Assembly: GCA_004026145.2 (NCBI GenBank)
Contig: CP034991.1
Coordinates: 15,863,214 to 15,927,213 of the forward strand
Length of the DNA: 64,000 bases
Direction of reading: 5' to 3'
Source: Takifugu bimaculatus
Taxonomy: Eukaryota > Chordata > Actinopteri > Tetraodontiformes > Tetraodontidae
Shown: one piece after another, positions 43,801 to 54,938 of the stretch
Numbering within the stretch: position 1 is the first letter of the stretch
How the letters are laid out: each line of letters begins with the position of its first letter
Notes under the pieces: model-generated
Told to the model about the DNA's origin: nothing
Databases searched by the model: none
The model's input: only the letters and a program-made list of their open reading frames with translations
Position numbers and translations under genes: made by a program

Positions 43801-44598
43801 AGGACATCAGGCAGGCCGGCCAAGGGAAGAGGAAGAGGTGTGCAATCTGCACAACTTCCAAAGACAGAAAAGCTGGTTTTCCCAGTGCACCAGGCCTGTG
43901 TGTAAGGAGCACAGACATGTCTGTGGTCATTTGTGAGGAATGTAAGAATTGAATTTATCTGCTGTGATCAGATGTGTTATGTTAGTTTCAATTAAATCAA
44001 ATTAGTTTAAATGTAATCAAATGTTAGTTTCAATGTAATCAAATTGGATTACATTGTTAAATTATCAGTTCAGTTTTATCTACTGCACTGTGATCAGTTG
44101 TTATATTTTATTTGGTCACAAATCAGATGTTAAAATGGTTAAAATATCAACTGTTATCAGAGGCATGTGTCTACAGAATGTTCATGTTTGTGTATGACAA
44201 ATAAACACATTTCAAATATAAAATGTATGATTATTTGGCCCAAAGCATTGCTAACGTGATTATTTGAAGCAAATTATTGTTATAGTTTGAAGTAATTTAA
44301 TTCAAAATCACACTTGGATAAATGGGTCATTTTTGACCCATGTGGTGTAGTAATCCAAAATCTGTTTTTATTCCTAAAATAATAAACAGACAATGGAAGC
44401 ATTGACCTTGTACTAATCAAAACCAAGATATTAAAATCATAACTGGGACATTTAATAATAAAATAAATAGATTTTTTAAAAAATACAGCAAAGAAACAGT
44501 CAGCCAGCCTGAAAACACATGGAAAATGAATGCGGGTCATTTTTGACCCATGTTGCACATTAGAAGGGGTGTTCATATGTTGTGCATCAAGGGGTTAA
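40833..44598 (+). mobile_element. piggyBac-like element (Looper-type ends)
   Basis: The right end finishes TTGTGCATCAAGGGG followed by TTAA (44595-44598), the piggyBac target site. Its reverse complement matches the left region, where GCACAACATGGGTC occurs at about 40849 and again at 41053. GGGTC...GACCC palindromes recur at 41061, 41282, 44324 and 44534. The left boundary is uncertain because no TTAA is seen there. It encodes a piggyBac transposase. Confidence 0.82.
42035..43952 (+). pseudogene. piggyBac transposase, frameshifted
   Basis: It probably starts at the ATG at 42035 after an acceptor-like TTCTATATTCAG. An acidic N-terminus (DQEDEDG, EISDDDNDP) is followed by the core: CVTIDEQLVPFRGR (first Asp), ASHITMDNFFTSVPLAEKLL (second Asp, 43170-43230) and TKGGVDTVDQMVSTYT (third Asp, near 43475-43520). 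The C-terminal cysteine-rich zinc domain is CAICTTSK...GLCVRS...CEEC. The frame shifts near 42190, 42330-42390 and 42636. The stretch 42978-43172 looks like an intron (GTGAAT to CCCATAG), but the joined phase is off by one. Closest known relatives are PGBD4-like proteins. Confidence 0.85.
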
Positions 44599-44929
44599 AT
44601 GATATCTATATACTGTAAAAGACAAGAAATATTAGGAAAAATGCATGAACTTCATTTAGCTTACAGTACAGAACACATCACGATGGGAGTTTATTCACAA
44701 AACAATGTTTTCTTTTCCTCAGCTTTCTTTCTCACAGTTAAATTAAAGGTGCACTATGCGATGTTGCATGTTGTCACTTCCATTGATGTCCAAAGTAAAT
44801 ATGAAAAAAAAAAAAAAACAGCAAACTGTCCGCTGCATGTATTGTAAAATGTATTCCTACATTTATTGTGCGGTAATCTAATTGTAACATGTATTGGTTA
44901 CATGTTTTGATGCATTTTTATGATTTATT

Positions 44930-45061
44930 AAAAAAATTATGTCCGAATTTTTGGGGGCTTGCAACGGATTAGGGCATTTACATGGAAAACGCATCTCTTC
45001 TTATGTAATTTTCAGGTTACGAAACAACTTCCAATTAATTTCGTAAGTAGAGGTCCCACTG
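44930..45061. repeat. Right end of a Tc1/mariner-type MITE
   Basis: The segment ends TACGAAACAACTTCC, AATTTCGTAAGTAGAGG and TCCCACTG followed by TA (45062-45063). GAGGTCCCACTGTA is a familiar terminal repeat of fish Tc1/mariner MITEs. The left end was not found. Confidence 0.55.
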
Positions 45062-45069
45062 TATAATAC

Positions 45070-45310
45070 TAACCAACACTACCGCCGTCTTCTGGGCCTT
45101 GATTAACACACTGCTCAGGAACATGCTCAACCTCTTTATCTTTGTATACCTGCATGACATTCTGATCTTCTTCAGAAACCAGGAGGAGCTTATTCATTAT
45201 GTCCTGGTTGATCTCCAGAAGAAGCTTCTTCATCAAGGCAGAAATGTGTGAGTTCCAGGCCCCATCAGTTCCCTCACAGCCTCATTTGAGTTTTCATTTC
45301 TTGAAGTACA
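45070..45310 (+). pseudogene. Ty3/gypsy reverse transcriptase fragment
   Basis: The plus strand gives FVYLHDILIFFRNQEE at about 45147-45192, the YLDDILIFS catalytic motif of gypsy-type RT with one Asp changed to His. A QAPSVPSQ-like stretch follows near 45257. There are several stops. It probably belongs with the gypsy integrase remnant at 51640-52170, separated by later insertions. Confidence 0.7.
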
Positions 45311-45389
45311 TCTAGGAACATGCTCTGTCTAGATGGATTAAATGCAAAGAAGTGATTCCAGAAGCATTAAATGCTGTAGATGGCATCAA

Positions 45390-45800
45390 TAGTTCTGAAG
45401 ACGCTTACAGATGTCTTGCCATCTGTCATCACATCTCTGTTAGACATAAGCAGTCTGTCCCTAATGTCAAGTTTTGTACCTAAGTCTTCTAAATGAGCTG
45501 TTATTAAAACACTATTTAAAGAACCTAGATTTGACACAGGACTGTTAACTGGATACGATCAAATGTCCAGGTTTTTGTAGACTTTCAGTCAGGATTGAGG
45601 GCTCGTCCAAGTTACGAAATAGCACTAGAGAAAGGTCAATTAAAGCTCCTTTCAGCATCAGATAAAGGTCTGTTCTTTTCCTGTTAGAGCTTTTGATCCA
45701 GTTGACCATCACGTTCTTTTACTGAGAATGGACAAATGGCAGTGGAGGGTATGCCTGGTTTAGAACTTCCCTATCAGATCGGTCTCAGTTTGTCTATGTG
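45390..45800 (+). repeat. Ancient L2/CR1-type LINE remnant
   Basis: GCTTTTGATCCAGTTGACCA (45690-45709) encodes FDPVDH, matching FDTVDH in the RT of the younger L2 copies, and GGTCTCAGTTTGTCTATGT matches their YQFAHV region. It is strongly decayed. Confidence 0.55.
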
Positions 45801-46109
45801 ATGAAAAATACATTACTGATTATATAGTTTTCAATGATGTTAACTGCCTTGTTAGTCTTTATTCCAAAACTGGTGTTCCATTAAAACCTTGTGAATGCAT
45901 TTTCGATGTGTTTTGAAGAGAATTTTGAGTAAGGCAGGATGGATGCAGGGCAAACTAGTCGGGATTGCTGTTAACCTTGTTTCTTGATTGCTGTTAACCT
46001 TGAAAAATGTCAAACAAGAAATACAGTTTGCTTAACCTAGCCGCCTAGCGTAGCTACAGCTAGCGGTCCCCCGGCAGCAGCCGAGCAGCCGGCTAGCCAG
46101 GGCGGCTGG

Positions 46110-46640
46110 GTGACGGTTCGTAGGAAGCGTAGCCCAAAACAAAGGCCCACGGTGCACCACCACCCGCTTCCCATTGCTAACCGCTTTTCCCCACTCGGCG
46201 ACACACCCGCTGAGAAACCGACCCTGGTAATTGGCGACTCTGAAGCAAATTTATGGCTGCTGGCGAGACGTAATCGTAAATTTGGTAAAGTTATTATTCA
46301 CGTCGGAGCCAACGACACCCGGCTTCGTCAGTTGGAGGTCACCAAAATTAACTTGGAGTCGGTGTGTAACTACGCAAAAACGATGTCGGACTCCGTAGCA
46401 TTCTCTGGTCCCCAATCTGGCCAGCGATGAGATGTTTAGCCGCATGTCATCAGTTCGTTGCTGGCTGTCACGGTGGTGCCCCGATAACCAGGTAGCCTTT
46501 ATAGAAAATTGGAGCACTTTTTGGGGAAAACCTGGTCTGATTAGGAGAGACGGTGTCCATCCCACACGAGATGGTGCTTCTCTCATTTCTAGTAATTTGG
46601 CTAATTTTATTATATTTATTTTTATTATTATTAAAATTAA
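46110..46640 (+). pseudogene. L2 ORF1 fragment with SGNH/esterase-like motifs (copy A)
   Basis: The frame reads VTVRRKRSPKQRPTVHH, then LVIGDSEANLWLL (GDS motif, block I of SGNH hydrolases), VIIHVGANDTRLRQ (GxND, block III), and in a later frame RRDGVHPTRDGA (DxxH, block V). The central part of block I is shortened compared with what ORF1 of this clade normally carries. A frame change at about 46413-46432 breaks it. Known CR1/L2 ORF1 proteins carry such an esterase domain. Confidence 0.75.
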
Positions 46641-46699
46641 TACTAAAGCACAAGTTGGAGAAACTAATATCACAATTAAGTGTGGACTGTTAAATATTA

Positions 46700-49600
46700 G
46701 ATCTCTTTTGTGTAAATCCCTGTTAGTACACGACCTGATAGCGGATCATCACATTGATTTATTTTGTCTTACTGAGACCTGGCTTCAGGAGGAGGAGTAT
46801 GTTAGCTTAAATGAATCTACTAATGAGGTGGCTTGGGCATCTAGTTAGGATGCCCCCTGGACGCCTCCCTGGTGAGGTGTTCAGGGCATGTCCCTCCGGT
46901 AGAAGACCCCCGGGAAGACCCAGGACACGTTGGAGAGACTATGTCTCTCGACTGGCCTGGGAATGCCTGGGGATCCCTCCGGATGAGCTAGAGGAAGTAG
47001 CTGGGGAGAGGGAAGTCTGGGCTTCCCTCCTTAGGCTGCTGCCCCCGCGACCTGACCCCGGATAAGCGGTAGAGAATGGATGGATGGATGAATCTACTCC
47101 TCCTACCCATCTTAATTATCATATTCCTCGTGTTACTGGTCGAGGAGGGGGAGTGGCAGCAATCTATCACTCCAAGTTATTAATTAATCCCAGACCAAAA
47201 CATGGCTTCAGTTCATTTGAAAGCCTGACTCTTGGCATCACTCATCTGAACTGGAAGGCAGAAAAGCCACTTCTGTTTGTAGTTGTATATCGGCCCCCTA
47301 ATGGTCCACATTCAGAGTTCCTGTCTGAGTTCTCTGATTTCTTATCTGACTTGGTCCTTAGAACGGACAAAGTCATTATCATTGGAGACTTTAATATCCA
47401 TATAGACGTTATAAATGACAGCTTTAGAAATGGCTTCATTTCATTACTTGAGTCAGTTGGTTTCCTCCAGCAGATAAACCAACCAACTCATAGCTTTAAC
47501 CACACCCTAGATCTAGTTCTGATTTATGGTGTTGAGGTAGAACATGTGTCAGTGTTCCCTCAGAACCCAGTCCTGTCAGACCATTCTTTGATCACTTTTA
47601 CATTTCTGATTAAGGATTCTTCTATCCTCAGAACAAAGTCTTACTATAGCAGATATCTTTCAGGATAATGCTGTAGCTAAGTTTAAGGAAGTGATCCCTG
47701 TGCTGATCCCAGGACCACCGTGTGTTTCCCCAGGGATCAATCATTATAACCCTGCTGAGGTTGACTCTATTGCTGAAGGTGCAGCAACCTCACTGAGAAT
47801 CACGCTTGATTCTGTTGCCCCCCTGAAAAAGAAAATAGTAAATCAGAGGAGGTGTGCCCCCGGTATATTCACATATCAGGACCCTCAAGCAGAAAGTGCG
47901 AAGACTGGAAAGGAAGTGGCATTCTTGTAAAATAGACAGCTATCATGTAGCCTGGAAAGACTGTCTATTAGTTTACAAAAAGGCCCTTCGCAAGGCTAGA
48001 ACAGCTTATTTTTCTTCCTTAATTCAGGAAAATAAAAGCAACCCCAGGTTTCTTTTCAGCACTGTGGCCAAATTAACTAAGAGTCACAGTGTTTTAGATC
48101 CACGTATCCCTTCTTCCCTTAGTGGTGAAGACTTTATGAGCTTCTTCACTGATAAAGTTCTAGCTATCAGAGAGAAAGCCAACCAGGCCATCCCAACAAC
48201 TGGACCATCACCAGATGTGCTGACTGGGAACATACAGGTTCTCCAACGAGCCCTTAAGCTCCTTCAGCCCTATACATTTTTCTGAGGCATCATCGCTAAT
48301 TCAGAAATCCAAGACCACCATGTGTCTTTTAGATCCCATCCCAACACACCTGTTGAAGGATGTTTTACCATTGATAGGCAGTTCTATCCTGGACCAGATC
48401 AATGGTTCTTTAGTGTCAGGTTATGTACCCCGGTCCTACAAGGTGGCAGTGATTAAGCCGTTGCTTAAAAAAAACCATCACTGGATCCTGATGTCTTAAC
48501 AAATTATAGGCCAATATCCAACCTTCCTTTTATCTCTAAAGTTCTAGAGAAGGTGGTGGTGACTCAGTTACTGGAGCACCTGCAGAGGAACAGCCTGTTT
48601 GAGATGTTTCAGTCAGGCTTTAGAGCTCACCACAGCACAGAAACAGTACTTCTTAAAGTCACTAATGATCTTCTCATAGCTTCCGATCATGGACTGGTCT
48701 CTATGCTGGTTCTGCTGGACCTCAGTGCTGCTTTTGATACAGTTGATCACAGCATCCTGTTCCATAGACTGGAACATGTGATTGGGATTAAAGGGACAGC
48801 ACTAGACTGGTTTAGATTATACTTATCTGATAGATACCAGTTTGCTCATGTCCATGGTGTTCCCTCCTCATACAGTAGGGTTAGCCATGGAGTTCCTCAA
48901 GGTTCCGTACTCGGACCAATCCTCTTCACATTGTACATGCTTCCCTTAGGGAACATTATTCGGCAGCATGGGATACATTTTCATTGTTATGCTGATGACA
49001 CTCAGCTCTATTTATCCATGAAACCCGAGGAGACAGAGAAGTTAGTGAAGCTCCAGACCTGTCTTAAAGACATAAAGTCCTGGATGTCTTCAAATTTCCT
49101 CCTCCTTAACCCAGGAAAAACTGAGGTCATGGTGTTTGGTCCTGAACCTCTCAGGGATAGATTAGATCACATGATCACTCTAGATGGTATCTCATTAACA
49201 TCTAGTCTCTCTGTGAGGAATCGAGGAGTAACTTTTGATCAAAATCTCTCCTTCAACTCACACATCAAAATAGTCTCTAGAAGTGCCTATTTTCACCTGA
49301 GGAATATCACAAAGATCAGGAAACTACTGACGCGGCCTGATGCTGAAAAGTTAGTCCATGCATTTGTTACTTCCAGGCTGGACTATTGTAATTCTTTATT
49401 ATCAGGGTGTCCAAACAAATCTTTAAGAAGCCTCCAGTTGATCCAAAATGCTGCAGCCAGAGTTCTGACAGGTATTGACAAAAGAGATCACATAACTCCT
49501 GTAATGGTGTCTCTTCACTGGCTGCCCGTTAAATTTAGAATAATTTTTAAAACCCTTCTTTTGACCTACAAGGTCCTCAGAGGCCTAGCTCCATCCTACC

Positions 49601-49830
49601 TGGAGGAGCTAGTGATACCTTATCAGCCCAATAGACCGCTCCGCTCTCAGAATGCTGGTCTACTTGTGGTTCCCAGAGTTTCTAGGAGTAGAATGGGGGG
49701 CCGAGCATTTAGCTACCAGGCCCCCCTGCTATGGAACCAGCTCCCTGTCCAGGTACGGGAGGCTGACTCCATCGATACTTTTAAGATCAGACTTAAAATC
49801 TACCTCTTTGAAAAAGCTTATTGTTACTAA
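46700..49830 (+). pseudogene. L2 ORF2 (endonuclease/RT), copy A, interrupted
   Basis: The endonuclease motifs DLFCLTETWLQEE, VVYRPPNGPHSEFL and IIIGDFNIHIDV, and RT motifs including FDTVDHSIL, GVPQGSVLGPILF and CYADDTQLYLSM, are all present. An open block of 425 codons runs 48553-49830. The frame is broken by the Rex3 insert, an extra G near 47664 and length changes near 47860 and 48470. This copy has GAGACAGAGAAGTTAG at about 49030, keeping RT and downstream domain in one frame. Confidence 0.88.
46822..47087 (+). mobile_element. Short Rex3-type insertion inside L2 copy A
   Basis: The last 266 bases of a Rex3 LINE (LGHLVRMPPGRL to LLPPRPDPG-stop and the GGATGGATGG tail) sit in ORF2 of L2 copy A. 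They are bounded by an exact 11-base target duplication ATGAATCTACT (46811-46821 and 47088-47098). The uninterrupted L2 copy B has this sequence once, which proves the direction of insertion. Confidence 0.95.
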
Positions 49831-50106
49831 TTCTGTAGTTCCAGTTACTATCATAGACAGACAAATTATCATACTTAGGGGGTCGTCTAATCGTTAGGTC
49901 ACATCTTAGCTATGCTGTTATAGGCCAAGGCTGCCGGGGTCCGGAAACATGATCACCTGACAGGCCTCTGTCACCCCACTGGGTCATGGTTTCCTCTCCT
50001 CTCCTCTCCTTTCCTCCTCCTCCTCATCAAGCAGACTAGTTATGCTGATTCTTGTGTAATTTTTCTGCTTCTCTCCCCCCCCCTCTATTTATTTACAGGT
50101 ATTTAG

Positions 50107-50144
50107 ATACAGAAGATGAAAACTTTGATGGTTTTGTGGCGGAA
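50107..50144 (+). repeat. Inverted copy of an internal Tigger segment
   Basis: GATACAGAAGATGAAAACTT...GGCGGA is the exact reverse complement of 50363-50400, so the two form the arms of a large fold-back. It lies between the broken end of L2 copy A and the left end of the Tigger-like element. Confidence 0.85.
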
Positions 50145-50173
50145 ATTTAACAGCAGTATTTAAATCGTAACTA

Positions 50174-51212
50174 CCGTATTTTCAAGACCATAAGGCGCAC
50201 TGTATTAAAAGGCGCAGTCTCAGTTATGGGTGCTATTTCTGTATTTAAAATATACCTAAGGCGCACCGTATCATTAGGCGCATTCTGAAACATACAGTAA
50301 AAAATGACAACGGAAGTAAAACAGTGAGTTTCGACACATTTATTGAACAAAATATTCATTCTTCCGCCACAAAACCATCAAAGTTTTCATCTTCTGTATC
50401 TGAATTAAACAGCTGCACTATTTCAATGTCCAACATCCCGAATTCCTCTTCTTAATCATCTGAATCGGACTCTCCGACCAGTTCCGGTTCAGCGTTGATT
50501 TTGTGAAAGCTCTTACAATACATGAGGACGGTATCATAGCCCATGCGTCTACAATCCACCCGCATATGGTGGCATAACTTGCCTGCCGCTGCCTCATAGT
50601 CTTTGTGAAGGAGTGTTCACCTTCCGTCATCCAGCGCTCTGTCCGTTTCCGTGGCAGCCGAGAACCACGGTGAACGACGACTTCTCGTGCCCCATTGTGC
50701 GTATCGCTACCGTGCTGGTCCCTTTTTCTCCACTTTGTGGGTCAAAGGGATGTCAAAAGTCAGAGGGATCTCATCCATGTTGGTGATGTGGCTGGGCGCG
50801 GTTATCTTGTCGCGGCAGTAGGTGCGGAAGATGGCCACCCTCTCCTGGTAATCCGCGGGCAGCCGCTGCGCAACAGTTGTCCTTGCGCGTATGGAGAGAT
50901 GCCGCCTCCTCATAAAGCGAAAACAGTAAGATTGCTCGATTGCCATTTTCAGCCGCATATTCGATGGCCTGCAGTTTAAAGTAAGCCTCATTCATACGCG
51001 TCTTGCTTGACCGGTGCCATTTTAGGGGATACTTACGCGTAGGTGTGCCGCTAATCGATTGGCGGAGCGTTTACCGTAGTGCACCCACCAAAGGCGCACA
51101 GCAGATTTTGGAACTCAGTCCACACACAAGGTGCTCCATATTATAAGGCGCACCGTCGATTTTTGAGAAAATCTCAGTGTTTTAGGTGCGCCTTATAGTC
51201 GTGAAAATACGG
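50174..51212 (-). mobile_element. Tigger/pogo-like DNA element, internally shortened
   Basis: The ends are CCGTATTTTCAAGACCATAA at 50174 and TTATAGTCGTGAAAATACGG ending at 51212, with TA flanks (50172-50173, 51213-51214). Subterminal AGGCGCAC motifs are repeated on both sides. The interior carries pogo-type transposase pieces on the minus strand. At about 1.04 kb it is too short for a complete autonomous element. Confidence 0.85.
50418..51000 (-). pseudogene. Tigger/pogo (jerky-like DDE_1) transposase remnant
   Basis: The minus strand gives IRARTTVAQRLPADYQERV, then AIFRTYCRDKI and ITNMDEIPLTFDIPLTHKVE (the first catalytic Asp lies in NMDE), typical of pogo/Tigger transposases. Then comes TEGEHSFTKT and a C-terminal stretch. 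A large middle part is missing and the pieces are in different frames. Confidence 0.78.
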
Positions 51213-51639
51213 TATGTGTTTTTAGGCTCAAAATGATTAACCTTTCAGAACTGTGTACTACTGTCATACTGTCGAGAATTCTATATGAGGACAACTGAAT
51301 AGGCACCTGGGGCCATAGACTTATACTTCCTCTTGGATGGAAAAATCATTCATTAACTCATTATTCGTTGATCCTCAGGTCTTAGCTGTTACTTTCTGGC
51401 CTAGAGTCCAGTTAGCAACTGCAATGCTTCCTTGGGTGTGCTAAGTTATACCACTGTTTGATCTATTATTACATTTCTGTTTCAACACCTCTCAAAGCCA
51501 TGTTATCTACTAGGATCCCATTTAATAGGTCTATGGCGAAATTTGGACATTGGCAAGCAGGAGGTGTTGAAGATTTGTCAGTTGGAGTGGAAGTACTGAC
51601 TAACTAGAGTGTGTAAAGAAATCTTTCCTTGTCTTGCTG

Positions 51640-52170
51640 GACCACAGGAACCTGCACAATATCTGCTCAACTAAGAGATTTGGCTTTCACCAAGCTCAGT
51701 GGCCCCTGTTCTTCATCAGGTGCATTCTCAACCTTTCCTATTGACCAGGGTTCTGTAATAGCCTGATAAAAATGGCCTTCCAGTGCCCAACCTTGTGATC
51801 CCAACAGCTGTTTTCAGTGTGTCCATATCTGCCCTTTCACCTGGGTCCATTGGACTTTCTCCTCTCCATCATGCGCATTAACACCACATCCAATGTGCCA
51901 AAGCTGACGCCAGTCCATGAGAGCCGCCAGTCACCAGCGGTACCTCCTCCTCCTCCCATCCTCCTCCTTCTCCTGGTTGATGGTGGTCTTGCCTATTCTG
52001 CTGAACCCAAAGAGGGAGAGAACTCCAGTAATTTGACGTTATGTAGGGCTATAAACCGAAGGAAAGGTCCTGGGTTCCGGCCGATCAGACCACCGACTTG
52101 GGCCTCTTCACTAAATTTCACCTTGAAAAACCCTCCAAGATCCCTGCTTCCATGGGGGATCCCTAACCAG
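51640..52170 (+). pseudogene. Ty3/gypsy integrase C-terminus and chromodomain remnant
   Basis: FHLGPLDFLLS is followed by a Pro-rich SPAVPPPPPIL stretch, then LVDGGLAYSAEPKEG and pieces of the chromodomain, in an order familiar from fish chromovirus gypsy elements. The reading frame is partly open (51817-52344) but diverged. It lies in the same orientation as the gypsy RT piece at 45070, with L2 copy A and the Tigger element between. Confidence 0.6.
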
Positions 52171-52344
52171 CGGGTTGTTCATATCAAAAGGGGTCATTGC
52201 AACATTACATTACTCTGGATAGACTCAAAACAGCTTTGGCACTATATTTTTTTCTTCCCTAAAATGTTAATTTATTATGAAAGACAACAGTCATTTATAA
52301 ACTTTGTTTTAACATATGGTGAATCAGCCCCACTAGAACTGTAA

Positions 52345-52932
52345 TTTAGTAGATTAATTCAGTGTTATTTATATAGTGTCACAACCCTGTCTCCAGGCAC
52401 CTACAGAATGGCCACTCCAGCAGCAGGTTATCTAATAATTCTCTAATGGTTAAGCTCCGACCAGTGATTGGAACTTGGTCTACGGGCTTATTTCAAATAC
52501 TTACTCCTTACATACTTTTTTGCACTTGCATTGGTTTTGAGTCTATTTGCTTATTATCACAATAAGTGTGTTCGTTGGATAGAAAGCTCTTCCCAGCCAC
52601 ATACAGTATAGTGAAATAATAAATGATGTGCTTTAAGATTCCCTAGATTTTTTGGATATGTCTGGTATATTTTTCTGCCTTTTTATTCAGCTATTGTAAT
52701 AGATCAATTCATGGCATTTATTTATAATTTCACTTTAAACATGAGTACAAGTTGATACATTTCAGAGCCTTGTGAGTTTTAAGATGACTAAGGGTGATAA
52801 AGCTCCAATATAATACCTTTTCAAAATCAGCATTTCATCCATGGAAGAGAGAAAAGGTATGGGCAGTGCATTATTTGGATTTATACTGAGATAACTTTGC
52901 ATCTGCAGGTGTTGTCATGGAAAGCAATTGTC

Positions 52933-53010
<78 letters not shown>

Positions 53011-53799
53011 CAGCAGCTTATTGGCAAATGTAATAAAGAATCATGAGTTCAAACTGTCCTTGTGAACCTTTTTTTAATCTCTGTGCAGAGGTTAAAAACA
53101 ATTACAGCGAGCCTAAGCCATCTGCAGCAGAAGCTCAGGTGAGGAATCTCAGAAAATATTAATACCAAAGAACAAGAACAATGTAGATTCTGTCTCTGTA
53201 AATAAGGCCACCTTGGCTCAGTCATGGCCAGTTTCACCCTCTTTATCTTAATTGATACCTGCCACATTGGCAGAATACAGGACAAAAGGTGGTACACCAT
53301 GGCAGGCCATAGCAGAAAGAGGTATATTCAACATCAACAAAAACATTTCCATCGCAGTATTTAAAAGATTATATGAGGATTTTTCATGGAATTTTTCTCA
53401 GAAGATTTAGTTTGGAGTCTGGCAACTTTCTAATTTTTAAGTCGTTTGAAATTGAAATTATTTAGGTGCTGGTCCTGGGACAATGCATTGATTACTGCAC
53501 TGATAACTGGTAACCTCAGGACATTTTTAAACCATGAACATCTGTTTTGTGACTGGATTTTTTTCATTTTTTAATTTCTCTGTTATGTTTGAGTGAAAGT
53601 ATGGGAACATCACAAGACTCCATGAAACCCTGAAAACCTCACACCAAAGAGGGACAAAGTAGACAGTAATTGTGAGAAACCATCTTCTGTCCATTCTCAA
53701 GCTCAATCACTCACTGGGTGTAAAGAGTTCTGTCTGTAAGGGGTGAGAGTTGTGTCACAGTTTCTATGCTGCTTCAAATGGTTTGATGAGATGCAGTTG
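52345..53799. other. Noncoding stretch with a microsatellite
   Basis: No exon or element recognised apart from the TTA/GTA microsatellite at 52933-53016. Confidence 0.5.
52933..53016. repeat. Compound TTA then GTA microsatellite
   Basis: About twelve TTA-type triplets change without gap into about fourteen GTA triplets and end in CAGCAGC. It is a compound repeat likely to vary in length. Confidence 0.92.
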
Positions 53800-54690
53800 T
53801 GAACTGTGGAGATTAACCTACTAGTAGTTCCACCCATAGTACCCTCCACTCCAAGCTGGAGCACAATAACCTCCCTTAAAATGAGAATGTTGTTTGTTGA
53901 TCTTAGCTTGGCATTCAACACCATTGTGCCCTCCAAGCTCTTCAAGAAGCTCAGAGACCTTGCGCTTAATGCACCCTCTGTCAGCCAAGCAGTGCAGATA
54001 CAACAACACATCTTCCACAATAACTGGCAACTATCATAGCTGTGTGCTCAGCCCGCTCCTCTGCTACCTGTTTATGCATGTAGCCAGACACGGCTCTTAC
54101 ACTGCTCCAACACAATCTTAATGTGCGATCACATTGGCCTAATCACTAAAGATAACCAGTTGTTGTACAGTGAGGTGGTCAGAGCCCCTGATGTCCTGCT
54201 GCCAGGGCAACAATCTCCATATTGAACTACAGGAAGCAGTAAAGAGCAGGACACGGCCCCATCAGTATGAACAGGACAGCAGTGGAGAGTGTCCAAACCT
54301 TCAGGTTCCTGGAGCTCACACTAATGACCACGTGATCTGGACTCTTCACACTTACATCGCTACAGCAGGAAGACTGCAACTCATTCTTCTCAAGAGACTG
54401 AACTGATTCAAAATGGACTCCAGAATACTCAACGACTTTTACATGTGCAAAATCAAGAATATCCTGACCAGTTCCATCAACCCCGATAAAGCTTAGCCAC
54501 CTTCAAAAGGAAAGCTAAGTGATAGTAAAATCTGCCCAGCACATCTCCAGCACTACAGGAAGAAGGCCAGTCAGATTTTAACAGACCCTGCCCACCCCAG
54601 TAACAGGCTGTTCCAGCTGCTGCCATCTGGCCGACAGTATCATAGCTTCGGGCTCCAGACCACCAGACTCTTTGGCTGCATTATTCAAAA
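53800..54690 (+). pseudogene. Decayed CR1/Rex1-like LINE reverse transcriptase
   Basis: Pieces such as MLFVDLSLAFNTIVPSKL (compare the FDFSSAFNTIQPS motif of the Rex1 copy), CVLSPLLCYLF and a C-terminal stretch corresponding to HPSNRLFQLLPSGRRYHSF-type endings are found in order, in different frames with stops. It is much older than the Rex1 copy at 23736 and belongs to a related but different subfamily. Confidence 0.65.
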
Positions 54691-54883
54691 CCTAAAATAA
54701 ATATTTTCCCCTCTGTTTTCTTATTGTGTACTCTTTTTGAAGAGGGAAGTCCTTGAGAAGTAGATAGTATCGTTATAATGATCAATCGATAAATCAGTAA
54801 TCAATGAATCAGTGAACATCTCTAGACCCCTTAGCCAACAACAGTGGCAGGTAAAACTCCCTTCTAAATAGAAGAAAGGCATC

Positions 54884-54899
54884 TGTGTGTGTGTGTGTG

Positions 54900-54938
<39 letters not shown>
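54884..54938. repeat. TG dinucleotide microsatellite
   Basis: Uninterrupted TG units apart from one GC, ending in GAGAGAGA. Confidence 0.95.

Larger units (their letters stand above)
46039..50100 (+). mobile_element. L2 (Maui-type) LINE copy A, truncated at both ends, with an insert
   Basis: Copy A starts abruptly inside ORF1 (the position equals about 57488 in copy B) and stops at 50100 before the L2 3' end. Relative to copy B it lacks about 200 bases between the two ORFs (near 46608-46640), carries a Rex3 insert (46822-47087), and has small indels at 47664, 47860 and 48468-48475. The sequence is otherwise highly similar to B over the whole length. Confidence 0.9.

Noticed and set aside
51817..52344. 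A 175-codon open frame as a host exon
   Set aside because: Its start matches the linker and chromodomain region of a gypsy integrase; the rest shows no conserved pattern.
52981..53009. A GTA repeat read as a CRISPR-like or regulatory array
   Set aside because: It is a plain trinucleotide microsatellite without spacers.
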